This document shows, piece by piece, positions 1 through 10,589 of a stretch of DNA of 64,000 bases (its first letter is position 1; every line of letters starts with the position of its first letter). The stretch spans positions 6,115,427-6,179,426 of the forward strand of contig NW_020653852.1 in NCBI RefSeq assembly GCF_003589595.1. Reading direction: 5' to 3'. The notes beneath the pieces are model-generated. The model did no database searches. It was given only the letters and a program-made list of their open reading frames with translations, and was not told where the DNA came from. This DNA is from Hyposmocoma kahamanoa. Its lineage: Eukaryota; Arthropoda; Insecta; Lepidoptera; Cosmopterigidae. The position numbers were made by a program, and so were the translations under genes.

Positions 1-48
1 AGTGCCCCTCGAATCTTTGCAATTTAAAGCTCTAAGTGGTGCCATAAA
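1..48 (+). repeat. SINE family A fragment at window edge
   Basis: This is the middle of a family A SINE, recognised by the block around GATTTAAAGCTCT that recurs in all copies. The left side is cut by the window edge. Sense is taken as the strand on which the element ends in an A-run. Confidence 0.7.
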
Positions 49-524
49 AACATCCCTTCAGAACGATGGCAAATCTGTTCTGGTCTGAAAGTCTATACCA
101 TAGATACGATAAGTAAGTCAATATTAAGTCTTTTAGTGTAGAAATAAAAGCTATTTATGTAGTCGAGTCTGAAACAGTTCGGCATCAAATCGTGTAAAAA
201 TAATTACTTTTTAATAAATAAAAGCAAGATACCATGAAATATCAACTGCTTAAAAAGTTACAGAAGTATTGAGGAAAAAAAATTAAGTAGTTTAGTGGAT
301 TTTCCGCAAATACTGACCACAGAATTGTTAGCGTATTTTTATATAATTAAATTATTCAAAATATTGCGTAATTCTACAACAAAACTTTCAACATTCGTAA
401 TTTTTTAACGTTCATAACAAGCTTATCAAAATGCTAATTGCATCGGGTTTATTTGCAAATGCGATATTGCGAATTTTAAGTTACAAATGTTGGCGCAAAG
501 TCTCGTGTACCACGGCAGATACTG
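49..524. other. Unassigned AT-rich sequence
   Basis: I see no coding signal, hairpin or recognised repeat here, only AT-rich sequence with short A and T runs. Confidence 0.5.
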
Positions 525-841
525 CACCGCTAATCAGTAATTTGAGCAATACTGCGTTCTAATTGTGAAAGGTAAGTGCGCCGAAACTATAGGCACCTGA
601 AACTTCACAACTCGCTGCTTGTCAAGAGTAGTGATCCCATCCAAAATAGCTTCTTTTTTTAGTTATTACTTAGAAAATGCTGAATTTTACTAGAAAATCT
701 ATTCTAGAAAGCCATCATGTGTGTCTCAGAATGACGGGCGCAGTGGCAGTGCCCCACCGGTTTTTGCGATTTAAAGCTCTGAGTGGCACTGAGTAAGAGT
801 GTTACCACTATATCCCGTTACTTCGTATCATAAAAAAACCT
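525..841 (+). repeat. SINE family A copy with internal insertion
   Basis: The left half matches family A from the 'attactgcgttc' block to the 'ggcacctgaaactt' block. About 105 bases of unrelated sequence follow (roughly 612-718). The element then resumes with 'gtctcagaatgacgggcgca' and runs to the terminal 'cgtatcataaaaaaa'. The 5' part is missing. Confidence 0.75.
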
Positions 842-907
842 TTGTTCTTTCTGAGAGTTGGTAGTCATTCAAGTTTTACTAATGATTTAATTATTGTAAT
901 TTTTTAG

Positions 908-1112
908 TTTATTGAATATCACGACGTGTGACCACCATGATATTCAATTATTTTTGTGAAATTACTCCACTAGTTTGTTTTAGTTATAATTATTAATACA
1001 AACACTAAGAAAAAATTCCTTCGATCCGGCTGGATTCGAACCAACGTCTTCCAGCAAACCGTGCCAGACGCTATGCTAACCAACTTAACCAAGGCACGGA
1101 ACGAACTAGAGA
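908..1112 (-). repeat. tRNA-derived SINE family B, near full length
   Basis: On the minus strand a tRNA-like head with a B-box (GGTTCGAATCC) is followed by the family B body ('gtgttcgatctttg' type). The tail holds 'actagtggagtaatttcac' and 'gaatatcatg'. The head lies at about 1040-1112. Confidence 0.8.
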
Positions 1113-1430
1113 ACCTTACGAATTTTTCTGTTTGTTGCAGATCTTTGTTTTTTGCCGTAGCGCCATGTGTAAGAAATATATGTCTTCACTCAACCAATAC
1201 GCACTAATTATTGTTGAGAAACTATATTCCATCTTAACAGTTAAGGTGACCTTTAAACCGACGAACAAAAAAATTATAATATATATCATAACATCGTTAA
1301 AATAAAACAGGTAAACAATGAAATCGTTAACTTCCGCAAAACTTACTTAAATAATTCTAATGCTTTAAGAAATTGTGCTTTAAATCGGTGATTACCTGCA
1401 TTGTCATTTCTTTACTCAGCCATTAGTCGT
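1113..1430. other. Unassigned AT-rich sequence
   Basis: No gene or recognised repeat is visible. The sequence is AT-rich and lies between two family B SINE fragments. Confidence 0.5.
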
Positions 1431-1473
1431 GATATTCAATAAACTTAACACACTTATAAGTTTATTGAATATC
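1431..1473. repeat. Perfect 17-bp-arm hairpin in a SINE B tail
   Basis: GATATTCAATAAACTTA (1431-1447) is exactly complementary to 1457-1473, with a 9-base loop. The same string recurs nearby at about 1498-1514. It is the tail motif of family B SINEs, so the hairpin is probably two tails meeting head-on. Confidence 0.8.
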
Positions 1474-1539
1474 ATGATATTCAATAATAATGTCGTGATA
1501 TTCAATAAACTTAATATTATTAGTGCACAAGTTCAATAA

Positions 1540-1655
1540 TGTATATTAATGAACATGGTTTATTGGATATCACGATATTTTACTGTGATGATATTCAGTT
1601 ATTTTTTTGTGAAATTACTCCACTAGTTTGTTATAATTTACTAATACAAAGATCG
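1540..1655 (-). repeat. SINE family B tail fragment
   Basis: The stretch holds the family B tail in reverse: the 'gatattcagtta' region, 'gaaattactccactagtttg' and 'aatacaaagatcgaac'. The tRNA-like head is absent. Confidence 0.75.
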
Positions 1656-1754
1656 AACATTAACTACTGTCTATGTGACGAAAAACTATTTCAAAAAAAT
1701 TTTCGTAGATGGCACTACAGTGCAAGTCCTTAAAAACCAAAAACAAAAATTTGC

Positions 1755-1868
1755 AACAAGTACATAGTATTCGTGAGGTCTGCTGGTTCGTTACGTAGCT
1801 CAGCTGAGAGAGCGTTGGGCACGGTATGCTGAAGGCGCTGGTTCGAATCCAACCGGATCGAATTATCA
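1755..1868 (+). repeat. SINE family B head (tRNA-like)
   Basis: The tRNA-like head carries an A-box-like GTAGCTCAGCTGAG and a perfect B-box GGTTCGAATCC. It is preceded by the family leader 'attcgtgaggtctgctggtt'. The body is lost after 'ccggatcgaa'. A tRNA finder may flag it, but the leader and the repeat context mark it as a SINE. Confidence 0.75.
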
Positions 1869-2711
1869 CTCATTAGCAACTACTCTATAACCAATAAATT
1901 ACTTTAAGCTCTGAAATCATGGGCTCAAATCAGGGTTATCTGAGAGTTATATCGCTCTATGTCACCAATAGTTAATGCCTTTATAGGATCTTAGGTTCTT
2001 AAAATTCTTTTAAACAGCTCTTGTAGCACTTATTCTTATCACCAAAATGTTATGTAGGATTCCTCTATGACTTAATTTCTAAGTTTATGTGACTTCAATG
2101 ATTGTTTAGCAGCAATACCTCTTGCTAACAGTGAAGGGGAAAAATTAATTTTTATTCACATTTATTTTATTATTAATTAATTCAATACAAAACAATTTAA
2201 ACACGCTATAAATTTAAAATGTTTTTGTGTTAGTTTAAAGGGTATACACTACAACAAAGCACAAACTGGATACAAACAAGTAACATAGTGAATGGCTGGC
2301 GTTTAGAGGTAAACCAGTAAAGTATATGACGAGTGTCTGCATATAATAAGTACTTTATTATGTAACGGGTAAATATATATTAAGAGCTTAAATACAATTT
2401 TTTTTTGGGAGAAATTCGCACGTAAGCTCTCTTCCACGCAAGCGTACGCTCATGCAGGCACGAAGATACACGCATATACACATAATATGCACTCACATAC
2501 ATATGCATATGACACGTCCTTGACCATATTTCGTCGATAGTTTCCGAGTTCTACATTTTTATATAACCGATTTTTTCTTATATAACCGATAACTTTTGTA
2601 CAACAAATCGATACCTCCAATTCTCCAATGAACATTATACCAAATTTAATTTTTAGCCTGTTCTGGTTTTATTTTGTTTTTATCTTCTATTTTTTTTTCA
2701 CAAAATTTGGG
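1869..2711. other. Unassigned AT-rich sequence with alternating purine-pyrimidine stretch
   Basis: No gene is visible. About 2465-2512 is rich in alternating purine-pyrimidine steps such as 'catacatatgcatatg'. A 'tatataaccgat' direct repeat occurs around 2560-2590. Confidence 0.5.
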
Positions 2712-2960
2712 GAGGATAATACACTTCCGGACATATAATTCGAGCCCCCACGCATTCAGTATTAAATGTTTGATTGCTAAAAACTATTATGCAATTTTGA
2801 AACTAGTATACTAAACGTCTTTTCTATAAGTCGTTGTTGGGAATTTTTATTTGCAAAACCGGGGGAAAATTTAATCTTCGATGTTAACACTATTTTTGTA
2901 TTCTTCCCCTTTACGACAAACACACGAGGTGGCTCGAATTATTTCTCCAGGAGTATATTA
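2712..2960 (-). mobile_element. MITE family L, copy 1
   Basis: The element is about 250 bp, with inverted ends of about 38 bp that read 'acacttccggacatataatt' inward from the left, with the matching reverse complement at the right. The reverse complement of the whole stretch aligns through the centre ('gtttagtatactagtttcaa') with the copy at 14932-15197. No open frame is present. Confidence 0.75.
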
Positions 2961-3087
2961 GTAAATAAACATTGTTTACAACAATGACTAAAAAATAAAG
3001 TTAACGTCATGTTCATTGGAGGTGTCGTAATCCTAACACAAAACCAAAAACACTAAGAAATAAATAATACCTTCACGATTGCTACAC

Positions 3088-3300
3088 ACTGGAAGTGATA
3101 ATGTTTTTTTTTACTGAAAACCGAAACGTTTGTTTGATAAAAGCAAATATACGCGATTAAAATCCGGAAAAAAAGTTTCGTTTTCTATGTGTATTCAAAA
3201 TACAATCGCGTGTATTTATTTTTTTTTTTCAAACAAACAAGCGTTTCGGGCCCTTGGTCTAATGGTCACGGCTGAGTGACTTACTTTTACAAGTTATTGT
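3088..3300. repeat. Family H repeat copy
   Basis: This stretch has the family H blocks 'aaatatacgcgatt' next to 'gaaaaaaagtttcg', and 'caagcgtttcgggccc' next to 'atggtcacggctgagt'. Two partly inverted 'atacgcg' segments suggest a fold-back of two copies. The class is unknown. Confidence 0.6.
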
Positions 3301-3708
3301 TATATTAAACATTACTGACTATACTTATTTTGTTCCTTGTCAACTTCTATACAACCTGTGTTTTTTACAAGTAAATAAATTATGAATTACGACATGCTCT
3401 TGTGGTTAATCCACCGCATTAAGAAGACGCGGTAAATAGATATTATGTAGGTCGTGTACAATTTCCGCGCGTTATATGTTTCCGATAGCCATTACGCGAC
3501 CACATCCTGTTTTATTAATTTTATTCTGTTTTCAATGAAAGAAATTAGTTGGTCGGAAAGAAAAACCGATGAGGAGGTATTAACTATAGTGCAGGAATAG
3601 TGAAGCTTATCAAAGACAACAGATAAATCTAAGGATAAATATATTTAGTGCATCTAACACGTAACGTCAGTTTCCTTAAAAATTATTGAATTCAGGAGAA
3701 TAATTTTT
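3301..3708. other. Unassigned sequence
   Basis: No gene, hairpin or recognised repeat is visible between the family H and family A copies. Confidence 0.5.
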
Positions 3709-3965
3709 TTCATAATATCAAGTGGTAAGTCACACGCCTGTCCATGACCATTGCAGTGCCACTCAGAGCTTTAAATCGCAAAGATCTTATGGGTACTGCC
3801 ACTGCGCCCGTCACCCTGAGACGTAAGTTGACAAGTCCCATGTGCCTGTAATTTCACCTTACCTTACCCTTCAAAACCGGAACACAGTAATGCTAACATT
3901 ACTGCTTGGCGGCAGAAATAGGTTAGATGGCAGTACTAGCCTGGACAAACTCTTTCACATCGAGG
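3709..3965 (-). repeat. SINE family A copy
   Basis: Nearly the whole family A element reads in reverse, from 'aatatcaagtgg' through 'agagctttaaatcgcaaaga' to 'cctggacaaactctttcaca'. The first-transcribed end ('gcagtagagctcc') is replaced by repeat K. Confidence 0.85.
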
Positions 3966-4200
3966 GAAAGAGAGGCAGAAGAAGACCAAGACGAAGTTAT
4001 GTAGATCAGGAAAAAGTTAAGACGGGTCACTGGAAGAGAAGTGGGAAAAACTGTTTTGCTAGATCAAATAGGTTTAGGAATTTACTATTACATAATGGTT
4101 TTACAAAATATACGGTACACCTAAGGGTACTGTCTAAATAATGTGCTAATGTATTACACGATAGGATGTACTTTATCCGATCATATAAAATCCTGAAAAC
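3966..4200 (+). repeat. Repeat K, copy 1; possible LINE C-terminus
   Basis: The stretch matches the reverse complement of 59755-59948 over about 190 bp, for example 'gttttgctagatcaaat' and 'aatgtgctaatgt'. An open frame crossing from the SINE (3842-4141) reads EGKRGRRRPRRSYVDQ. That resembles the basic 'GKRGRGRPR' patch near the end of some non-LTR reverse transcriptases. The coding call is weak because the frame also runs through SINE sequence. Confidence 0.5.
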
Positions 4201-4795
4201 AGGTTAAAATTATAGTTTACACGCGAGATAATTGGATGTGAGAGACGTGATAAGCACTGGAAGTCTGTTTTTTTGAGGTGTTATAAAAAACCATAACCCA
4301 GTTTTAGAATATTGACTTTTTTAATAATAAATTTGGCTTGGATACAAGTCCTTTGAGCCATGTCTTCGTTTAATTATGTTTCTGTAAATATGGCCGCCAC
4401 AAAGAGGATAGGCAATTTGAAGTGGCGTGGTTGGATTGACTCGGGATTCCTTAGAACGCGCCGATACGGGTATTTTAGTTCGAGATTCATTTAAACTAGA
4501 TTTCACAAAAAAATTGAAAGTCAAAATAAAAACGACACTTTTCCCTCCAAAAGGCCCAGAGCGAGTCCTTTTAGAATATTGAAGTTGTTCAATGACATTT
4601 CAACTATGCATCGTTAGGGTAAGTTCCGATAAGTCGAACAGGTTAACTAATTTTAACTGTTCTTAAAAGATATTTTTGTGCTCTATCTTTTTCTATTTGA
4701 AACAGATATTTGACCATTTGTCACTAAGCCGCGTTTTAGTTAGTGGACGTCAGAACTTATGATGATGCTCTGCCAAATGTACTCGTACAGGGTCA
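4201..4795. other. Unassigned sequence
   Basis: No gene is visible. A 'gttataaaaaaccat' segment and a 'atggccgccac' string (also near 8362) are the only recurring motifs noticed. Confidence 0.5.
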
Positions 4796-4900
4796 AGAGC
4801 ACGTCAAGCTTCGCACTTAACATTTAAATCCAACTCTATGCCGCTTACGATAAGAACGGTCCAAAGTACAAAGTGTCGACTTGACGTGCTCTTGACTGTA
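4796..4900 (+). mobile_element. MITE family F, copy with both ends
   Basis: This is a 105-bp element. The left end TACAGGGTCAAGAGCACGTC is mirrored at the right by the complement of TACAGTCAAGAGCACGTC. Further copies lie at 20905, 23769 and 26149. There is no coding content. Confidence 0.8.
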
Positions 4901-5295
4901 CTCTCGATCATTTAAAATTAAAAACAATGACGTACTTTCGTTTTCAATACACTTTATTTGTTTGATATCCGGAATTCGAGTGTAGTTTTTTTTTATACAT
5001 AGCACAATTTGCGCTTCTTCCGCAATTATGAAAAGACTACATTAAAGCTCACTCATTCCTAAAAGGCGTCAACGTCCAATGCGACCTTTAAAAAAAAGGC
5101 AGGACAATAAAGCCGGCTTTATTTCTTTGTCTAAGTTACACTACGTATGTGAAGCGACTTCCGATGATATTTTATATAGCACTCTTCCGTGTTCGGATTG
5201 AAAATAGTTCCAAGTAATATAAAACATAAATAAGCATAAGTATAAAAGTGAGAGGACATCAGTAGCTTTATAGCCAATAAGTCCTGCGTTTATGA
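4901..5295. other. Unassigned AT-rich sequence
   Basis: No supported gene, hairpin or recognised repeat is visible. Confidence 0.5.
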
Positions 5296-5430
5296 GTTTT
5301 TTTAATAACTCTTTATTGCACAAAGAAAAGATACATGAAACACAAGTTGTAAAGGACAAGAAAATTACAAAGGTGAGTTTATCTCTAGAAGAGATCTCTT
5401 CCAGCCAACCCTAGCCTAGGTGAAAAATGA
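5296..5430 (-). repeat. Probable LINE 3'-end remnant
   Basis: The string 'aactctttattgcacaaag' followed by 'agagatctcttccagccaac' resembles, from memory, the recurrent untranslated tail of a lepidopteran LINE seen in antisense. No reverse transcriptase frame is left. The assignment rests on recall only. Confidence 0.35.
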
Positions 5431-5470
5431 AGTCTGCGGGACTAATTATTGTACAATAAAATTAAAAATT

Positions 5471-5786
5471 AAATCTGACTTCAATTTGATTTTAAAAACA
5501 ATTTCGAACTGCATTCAAAGTTTTAAAGAAGCGCCTATAATGACAATGCGTCTGGCTGATTATAAAAAAATAATTTGAAAATGTTAAATTTCATGGTCTT
5601 ACTTTCATTTAAGATGCTATGTTATTTAGAAGAAAACAATCTTTATGATTGATGCTTTCGATCAGTATAGTAAAATTACAGGTCTTTTTTTCACAATTGG
5701 CGGGTTCGATTCCCGGTTCAGACTGGCGACTATTTAAAAATGTTTGAATGCAGTTCGAATTATTTTCAAAATCAAAATGAAATCTT
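5471..5786. mobile_element. Fold-back element with long inverted ends
   Basis: The arms 5471-5535 and 5725-5786 are inverted copies of about 62 bp sharing 'cgaactgcattcaaa' and 'atttgattttaaaa', each ending inward at a 'gcgcc' or 'ggcgac' motif. The inner flank of the right arm holds a tRNA B-box-like GGTTCGATTCC at about 5703-5713. No protein is encoded. Confidence 0.7.
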
Positions 5787-5867
5787 CTTTCACTAAAGTT
5801 TTGTATCTACGATGTTTAGGTGCTGTCCCTCCGTATGGTACATTCCGATTTAAAATTGCTAGTATTT

Positions 5868-5945
5868 GTTTTTCCGAACAATCCAACGGTTCGGGCTCCT
5901 TTACAAATGATCACGGTGACCTGCCCAGAATTCCAATTGAAAATT
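5868..5945. repeat. Family H fragment
   Basis: The blocks 'aatccaacggttcgggctcc' and 'atgatcacggtgacctg' match the family H segment 'aaccaacgtttcgggccc' plus 'atggtcacg'. Confidence 0.5.
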
Positions 5946-6990
5946 AAACACTGTATGGATATATAAAAATAATAATATTCCTATCAAACTTAGTATATAC
6001 CCTTGTAAACTTGTCTGTTACGTAAACATGAATAATTTAACAATTTAATTAAAATAGGCTCATAATAAGTGCTCATAAGACAATGATGGATAGGCGCCTA
6101 AAATGGGTATGATGAACGATTTATCATTTAGACGTTTCATTTTCCATTTAATATTATGTTTGTATTACGTTTAGATGTTATTTTGTAATTAGGTATAATT
6201 GATTTTACGGGAAATAACTCCAGTTTTCGAGCAAAAATCACATGTAGGTAATATGAATTCTAACCGCTTGTTATCCTTGTGGTTTACAATGCACAATAGT
6301 TCTTTGGTGTTACAATAAATCGAACGCTATCAGTGTCATAAGTTTTTGTTTATTGTGTGCAAATTCTGAGAAATTCTATTGTAAATTGTTATGATTGCGA
6401 ATTAGGTACATATTCCAATACATGATATACCACACCAGTGATTAAAATAATTCATAATCGATTCGTGATTCTTTTTATATAGAACTGATTGTTTCAACTA
6501 TTTATACTGCTCCCTTGTAAAAATATCCCTTCACATAAAATTGCCTTATCATAACTTGTACGTCGGAGAACACATAGAATCTCTCTCTGTCTAATTTAAT
6601 ATCTAGCACAAGCAAGGCTCGATGCGCTGGAGTTTCCGCAGTAAACAAAACGGCAAAAGCACGCGCGCGCGCCGATTACGAGCGATCATTGATCACGAAG
6701 CGTGGCGCGCATACGTAATATTGTTCGACCTTAATATATCTGTGTCACACAACTATTCCGAATACCATCAAATGTGCAAAAGATTTGATAGTTTATTGTA
6801 TGTCATAATATGCCATGCCGATTGTCCTAATGCGTTTAACTAAAAAAACTATGTAGTTTCTCACGATTTCACAAAGTGAATCATATTAATATGATTCAAC
6901 GAAAAAATATAGAATTAAAATGAATCATAAAACAACCGATACAGAATACTAAACGGTAAGTTGTGATGAGAATCTTGAATGACAAATCCT
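5946..6990. other. Unassigned; small CpG-rich patch and a perfect palindrome
   Basis: 6650-6715 is CpG-rich ('acgcgcgcgcgccgatt') against an AT-rich background, but no exon is recognisable. A perfect 22-bp palindrome lies at 6877-6898 (half-site TGAATCATATT). Nothing else was identified. Confidence 0.5.
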
Positions 6991-7203
6991 GAAAAAACCG
7001 ACCGCAGAAATGATCCAGCCCCTAGTTTGCCACTTTTAGTGGTGGATATTTTCTTCAAATTTAACTGGGACCACTCCTGAGGTATCCCCTTTCCAATAAA
7101 AAAGAATTATCAAAATCGGTTCACAAATGGGTTATTGCGTAGTAGGTATACATACAAAAAACAATACATTTGAATTGAGACTCTCCTCCTTTTTTTGAAG
7201 TCT
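6991..7203 (+). mobile_element. MITE family D, internally deleted
   Basis: Family D blocks are present in order: 'aaaaaaccgacc', 'cccctagtttgccac', 'attttcttcaaatttaa', 'atcaaaatcggttcacaaa' and the closing 'ctcctcctttttttgaagtc'. The 'gtggaattacat' block near the left end is missing. Confidence 0.8.
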
Positions 7204-7230
7204 TCTTTCACACGGAGCTCCTCTACTGCT
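7204..7230 (-). repeat. SINE family A tip
   Basis: The short piece 'tcacacggagctcctctact' matches the reversed first-transcribed tip of family A. It is fused directly to the family D element on its left. Confidence 0.5.
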
Positions 7231-8270
7231 ACTCAAACTTTACGTGTCTCTATGTACATATATTGTTTTAAAATCAAACAACGGAATCTTTCTTGTCAAT
7301 TAATAATATTCATATGATCTGTGCAACTACAACGGTATTTTGTAGTTTCTCCTTCGCGATATTCAGTTAGACCGGTAGCACTAAATAAAGAAATAACTTT
7401 CGCGTCCTACTACGACTGCATTTTAATTTACGTTTCGGTATTGTTAAGAGGTCAAGGAGTTTTAGCAACTTTCTTTTGACAATACGTATCATATAACTGG
7501 TGGCCTACCACAACTTCTTAAAACAATATTACTTTAACCTTACATTGACTTTTCGTACCACAACGCGCTTAAAGTAAGCTTATTGTAATGTTAGAACAAG
7601 GTTAGAACTATCATGTTCTATTGGCAGCTTTGTGACTAGATCTCTTCTCTTCTCTTTAGATCTCTTCAATATTTTGTTTATTTTTTATTTATTACCACCT
7701 AGTAAATAATTTTTCTTTAAATAAAAATACGCGACGATTTCATAAAATTATAACAGCGCCATCTATGCTCCTTGGCGAAACTAACAGTTGACACTAGACT
7801 ATAGTTCCGAATTCACAACTTGACTATCAAGACTCAGCTTGTTTTATTTATTTTTCTTCATGACAATGCGGAATAATTATTGAAAGAAACTTAATTTTAA
7901 TAGATTTTATTATTACACACTTTTCTTTTTTTAACTGTCAACATTCTCTAAATGTCAATAACATTAAGTACATAAACATTATACTACGTTAAGACGAATC
8001 GGAACATCAAAAAAGAAAGAGATGGCATTATATAGTTCACATAGCGTTATCTTTTTCCTATTTTTAGTAAGGAATAGATAATATTGGGAAATCATTCGTT
8101 CTTTCAATCACTTTTGCAATAATACATTACTTGGTTGACAGGTTCGTCGTGGTACGAATATGAGTAATATTATATTAAGCTTACTTTAAGCTTACATTGA
8201 AATAAGATTGTTGTTGGAAAGGTTATAGTAGCCCCCCAGTTACCTTTAACTGAATAATATTGCCATCTTT
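7231..8270. other. Unassigned AT-rich sequence
   Basis: No gene is visible. A 'cagcgccatctatg' string at about 7755 is of a type common in lepidopteran repeats. 'gtaagcttattg' and 'taagcttacttt' motifs are scattered. Confidence 0.45.
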
Positions 8271-8274
8271 GGCG

Positions 8275-8330
8275 TAATTTGCAAAATGATAACTTTTTAG
8301 GAGAGAGTTTTAAATATTCAACGATCCCTA
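8275..8330 (+). repeat. Family J fragment
   Basis: The block 'tttgcaaaatgataactttt' followed by 'gagagttttaaatattcaac' matches the core of family J (compare 54160-54310 and 55240-55330). Confidence 0.55.
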
Positions 8331-8699
8331 ACTTCATTGCTTTATTTTTGAGAAGTTTGAAAATGGCCGCCATAAAATCGACGATTTTCCGCGATAGAAC
8401 GTTTTTTTTAAGACCTGGAAGTATGGATAATTATCTATTTATTTATTTATTATGGACGACAAAACAGATAACAATCAAATTAAGTTCATAAGAGTTAAAT
8501 ATGACTTAAGTTCTGTACTAGATTGTAATCCTACTTATGTTAACATATCATTATAAAGTAACAAGAAAGATCTATTGTTTTTTTAAGCTGATAATTTACT
8601 CACTTAATTAATATACTTATTTACTAAATACAAAAGCGAAATGGGTTTGAGTGAACGTGAGTGCTAGGCGAGTTAGTACTCCTTTAAATACTCTGGATC
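8331..8699. other. Unassigned sequence
   Basis: Nothing is recognised beyond short ATTT repeats around 8437-8450. Confidence 0.5.
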
Positions 8700-8820
8700 A
8701 AGGAAAATATCCAAACAGGGAGTTTTTCACAGATAATCTCGTTGTAAAGTGATTTAGATCCGAAAAATAGATTCATTTCCAATATGTAACAATCGCGAAA
8801 TCCTAAGAACTATAAGTGTC
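8700..8820. repeat. Family H copy
   Basis: The segment contains 'gatttagatccgaaaaatag', 'attcatttcc' and 'gtaacaatcgcgaaatccta', the standard right half of family H. Confidence 0.6.
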
Positions 8821-8944
8821 AATGGAGTTAAAAATCTTATTGTTAAAAGATATTAATCGAAAACGTTAAAATAGGTAAGTTGTTTAATAAAATGCACAAA
8901 CTCGTCTCGGTAAACGTAGTATAGGACACCCTCTGGTTATATAG

Positions 8945-9072
8945 AGCGACAATCGGCGAAAAGTTGCTGGCAACAGATCATGCGACAAGCTGAAGACCGG
9001 GCCAAATGGCGCACATTGGGAGAGGCCTGTGTCCAGCAGTGGACTGCAAAAAGCTGGTAATGATGATGATAG
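8945..9072 (+). pseudogene. RTE-type LINE 3' end (last codons plus TGA-rich tail)
   Basis: A single frame from 8968 to the stop at 9058-9060 reads MRQAEDRAKWRTLGEACVQQ and then WTAKSW. This is the usual last segment of the RTE-class reverse transcriptase in insects. The stop is followed at once by a TGATGATGA tail, the hallmark 3' end of RTE elements. All upstream coding is gone, so it is a dead 5'-truncated copy. Confidence 0.75.
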
Positions 9073-9629
9073 TAAGATATAAATAACAATAAGCTAATTT
9101 TATTTGGTTTACTTGACTTCACGTGCTACTGAGTACAAGCCTGCCTTAATTTGTGAATGTAATATGTTGAGGTAGTCTCACCCGTCTAGGGTTCACAGCT
9201 TTGACAATATTGTTGACTCATTCAAATACAGAACGTCCCATGCTTCTGTCTGTGTTTCTTGGCCATAATCGGTGGTCACCTTACTCCATCTATCATTACT
9301 ATGCCTCGCTATATGCCCTGCCCATTTTTACTTAGCAGATTTACATTTTCCTGTTAAATAATAAACAGAAGAAGTAAACAGCGTGACGGCATTCCAAGCT
9401 ACGTTGTCACTTTTCTTAGCTTTCTTTTTTGCGAATTATGCAATGGACAGTTAAGTAGTGAAAGTTATATAGTACGTCGCGGTTTGATGACTTTGAATTG
9501 TATGACGACAACAGATAATTTATATGCTGAATCCAAATCATGTGATGTCATCGTTGTCGCATGAAAGGTTTTATATATATATAAAGCTACATGTCATCAT
9601 ATTATGTCAAAAGTGCTTTTTAGCCAACA
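9073..9629. other. Unassigned sequence
   Basis: No gene or recognised repeat is visible. A short 'tatatatatataaag' run lies near 9573. Confidence 0.5.
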
Positions 9630-9679
9630 TCGAAAGAAGGGAGGAGGTTCTCATTTCGAATGTATTCTGTTTTTTTGTA
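9630..9679 (-). repeat. MITE family D tip
   Basis: The stretch 'gggaggaggttctcatttcg' followed by 'aatgtattctgtttttt' is the reversed right end of family D. It abuts the LINE remnant at 9680. Confidence 0.6.
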
Positions 9680-9905
9680 TTAAAAAATAAGTGCGCATTT
9701 GACTTCCATCTCACCTGATGGTAAGTGACGTGAAGTCGACGATGGAGCATGCACACCTAAATCATATCTATTCACTCTCGCCTAGAAAAGGTCCAAGTTA
9801 TAACTTTCAGGAAACAAGTCTGCAGGTAGGGATTTCCACTCCATAGCCGTTCGCCATATAAATGTGGAAGCGAAACGCTCGGCGCGAATTCTAGGAATAT
9901 CTCAT
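9680..9905 (-). pseudogene. CR1-like non-LTR reverse transcriptase C-terminus
   Basis: On the minus strand a frame ending at 9680-9682 reads ERFASTFIWRTAMEWKSLPA, then LFPESYNLDLF, an internal stop, and ARVNRYDLGVHAPSS. The 'RFAS..FIWRTA.EWNSLP' and 'YNL..FKARVN' strings are the familiar C-terminal signature of a lepidopteran CR1/jockey-type element. The homologous stretch at 19572-19680 is on the other strand. It is 5'-truncated and carries one in-frame stop. Confidence 0.8.
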
Positions 9906-10589
9906 GTTCTCAACACGTCTAAAATGGCTGCAGAATCATGATAATATGATTAATTGACATTTCATATTATTGTGAATTCTCAAGCAAAACAATAATTCAT
10001 GCATTCATGCAGTTACATATGACAGTCTCTTTTAATGCTATTTTTTATTTTTCCATTTTTACTTAAAACTTCATAACCAAAACAATAAAGCTTATATTTG
10101 TTATTCCCATAGGCAAGAAAAGGGAAATAATTACTGGTAAGTACGTCTTTAAGGCATACTACGAGATCGTATCGTATCAGTGGACGTATCGGACCATCTT
10201 TTTCACTCATTCGTAATTGTGTGAGAAGTTATAGTAATTCTTTTCTTACACATGTATGGTAAATCAGTTAATTCATATACTTATTTTCCTGTCAGAAGAA
10301 CGTAGAATTGCTTATTCCACCACATCTCCTATGCGAGATTAGATTCTTCACCAAAAAATTGCTCTACAGAAAAAAAGACTAACCTAGAACTTTTTTATTA
10401 TTATAAAAACGGACCAATGTTTTAGGTCTCATCTCAAAGTCACTCGTGACCGGACTTGTAAAGATCGCCAAACATTGGTATACGAAAAAACCAATCCGCA
10501 ATTTAGATTCTGACAAAATAATTTTATTTCAAATTATCAAACTATTAATACCTTTATAAATAAGTTAACTAAATTAGGAATTGATAGAA
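9906..10589. other. Unassigned AT-rich sequence
   Basis: Only AT-rich sequence is seen. No gene, hairpin or known repeat was identified. Confidence 0.5.

Noticed and set aside
1796..1868. tRNA genes at 1796, 19795, 24142, 35774, 37987, 52449 and 58081
   Set aside because: Each has A- and B-box-like motifs, but each is the head of a dispersed SINE with a shared downstream body or leader, and acceptor stems do not pair well. They are SINE heads, not functional tRNA genes.
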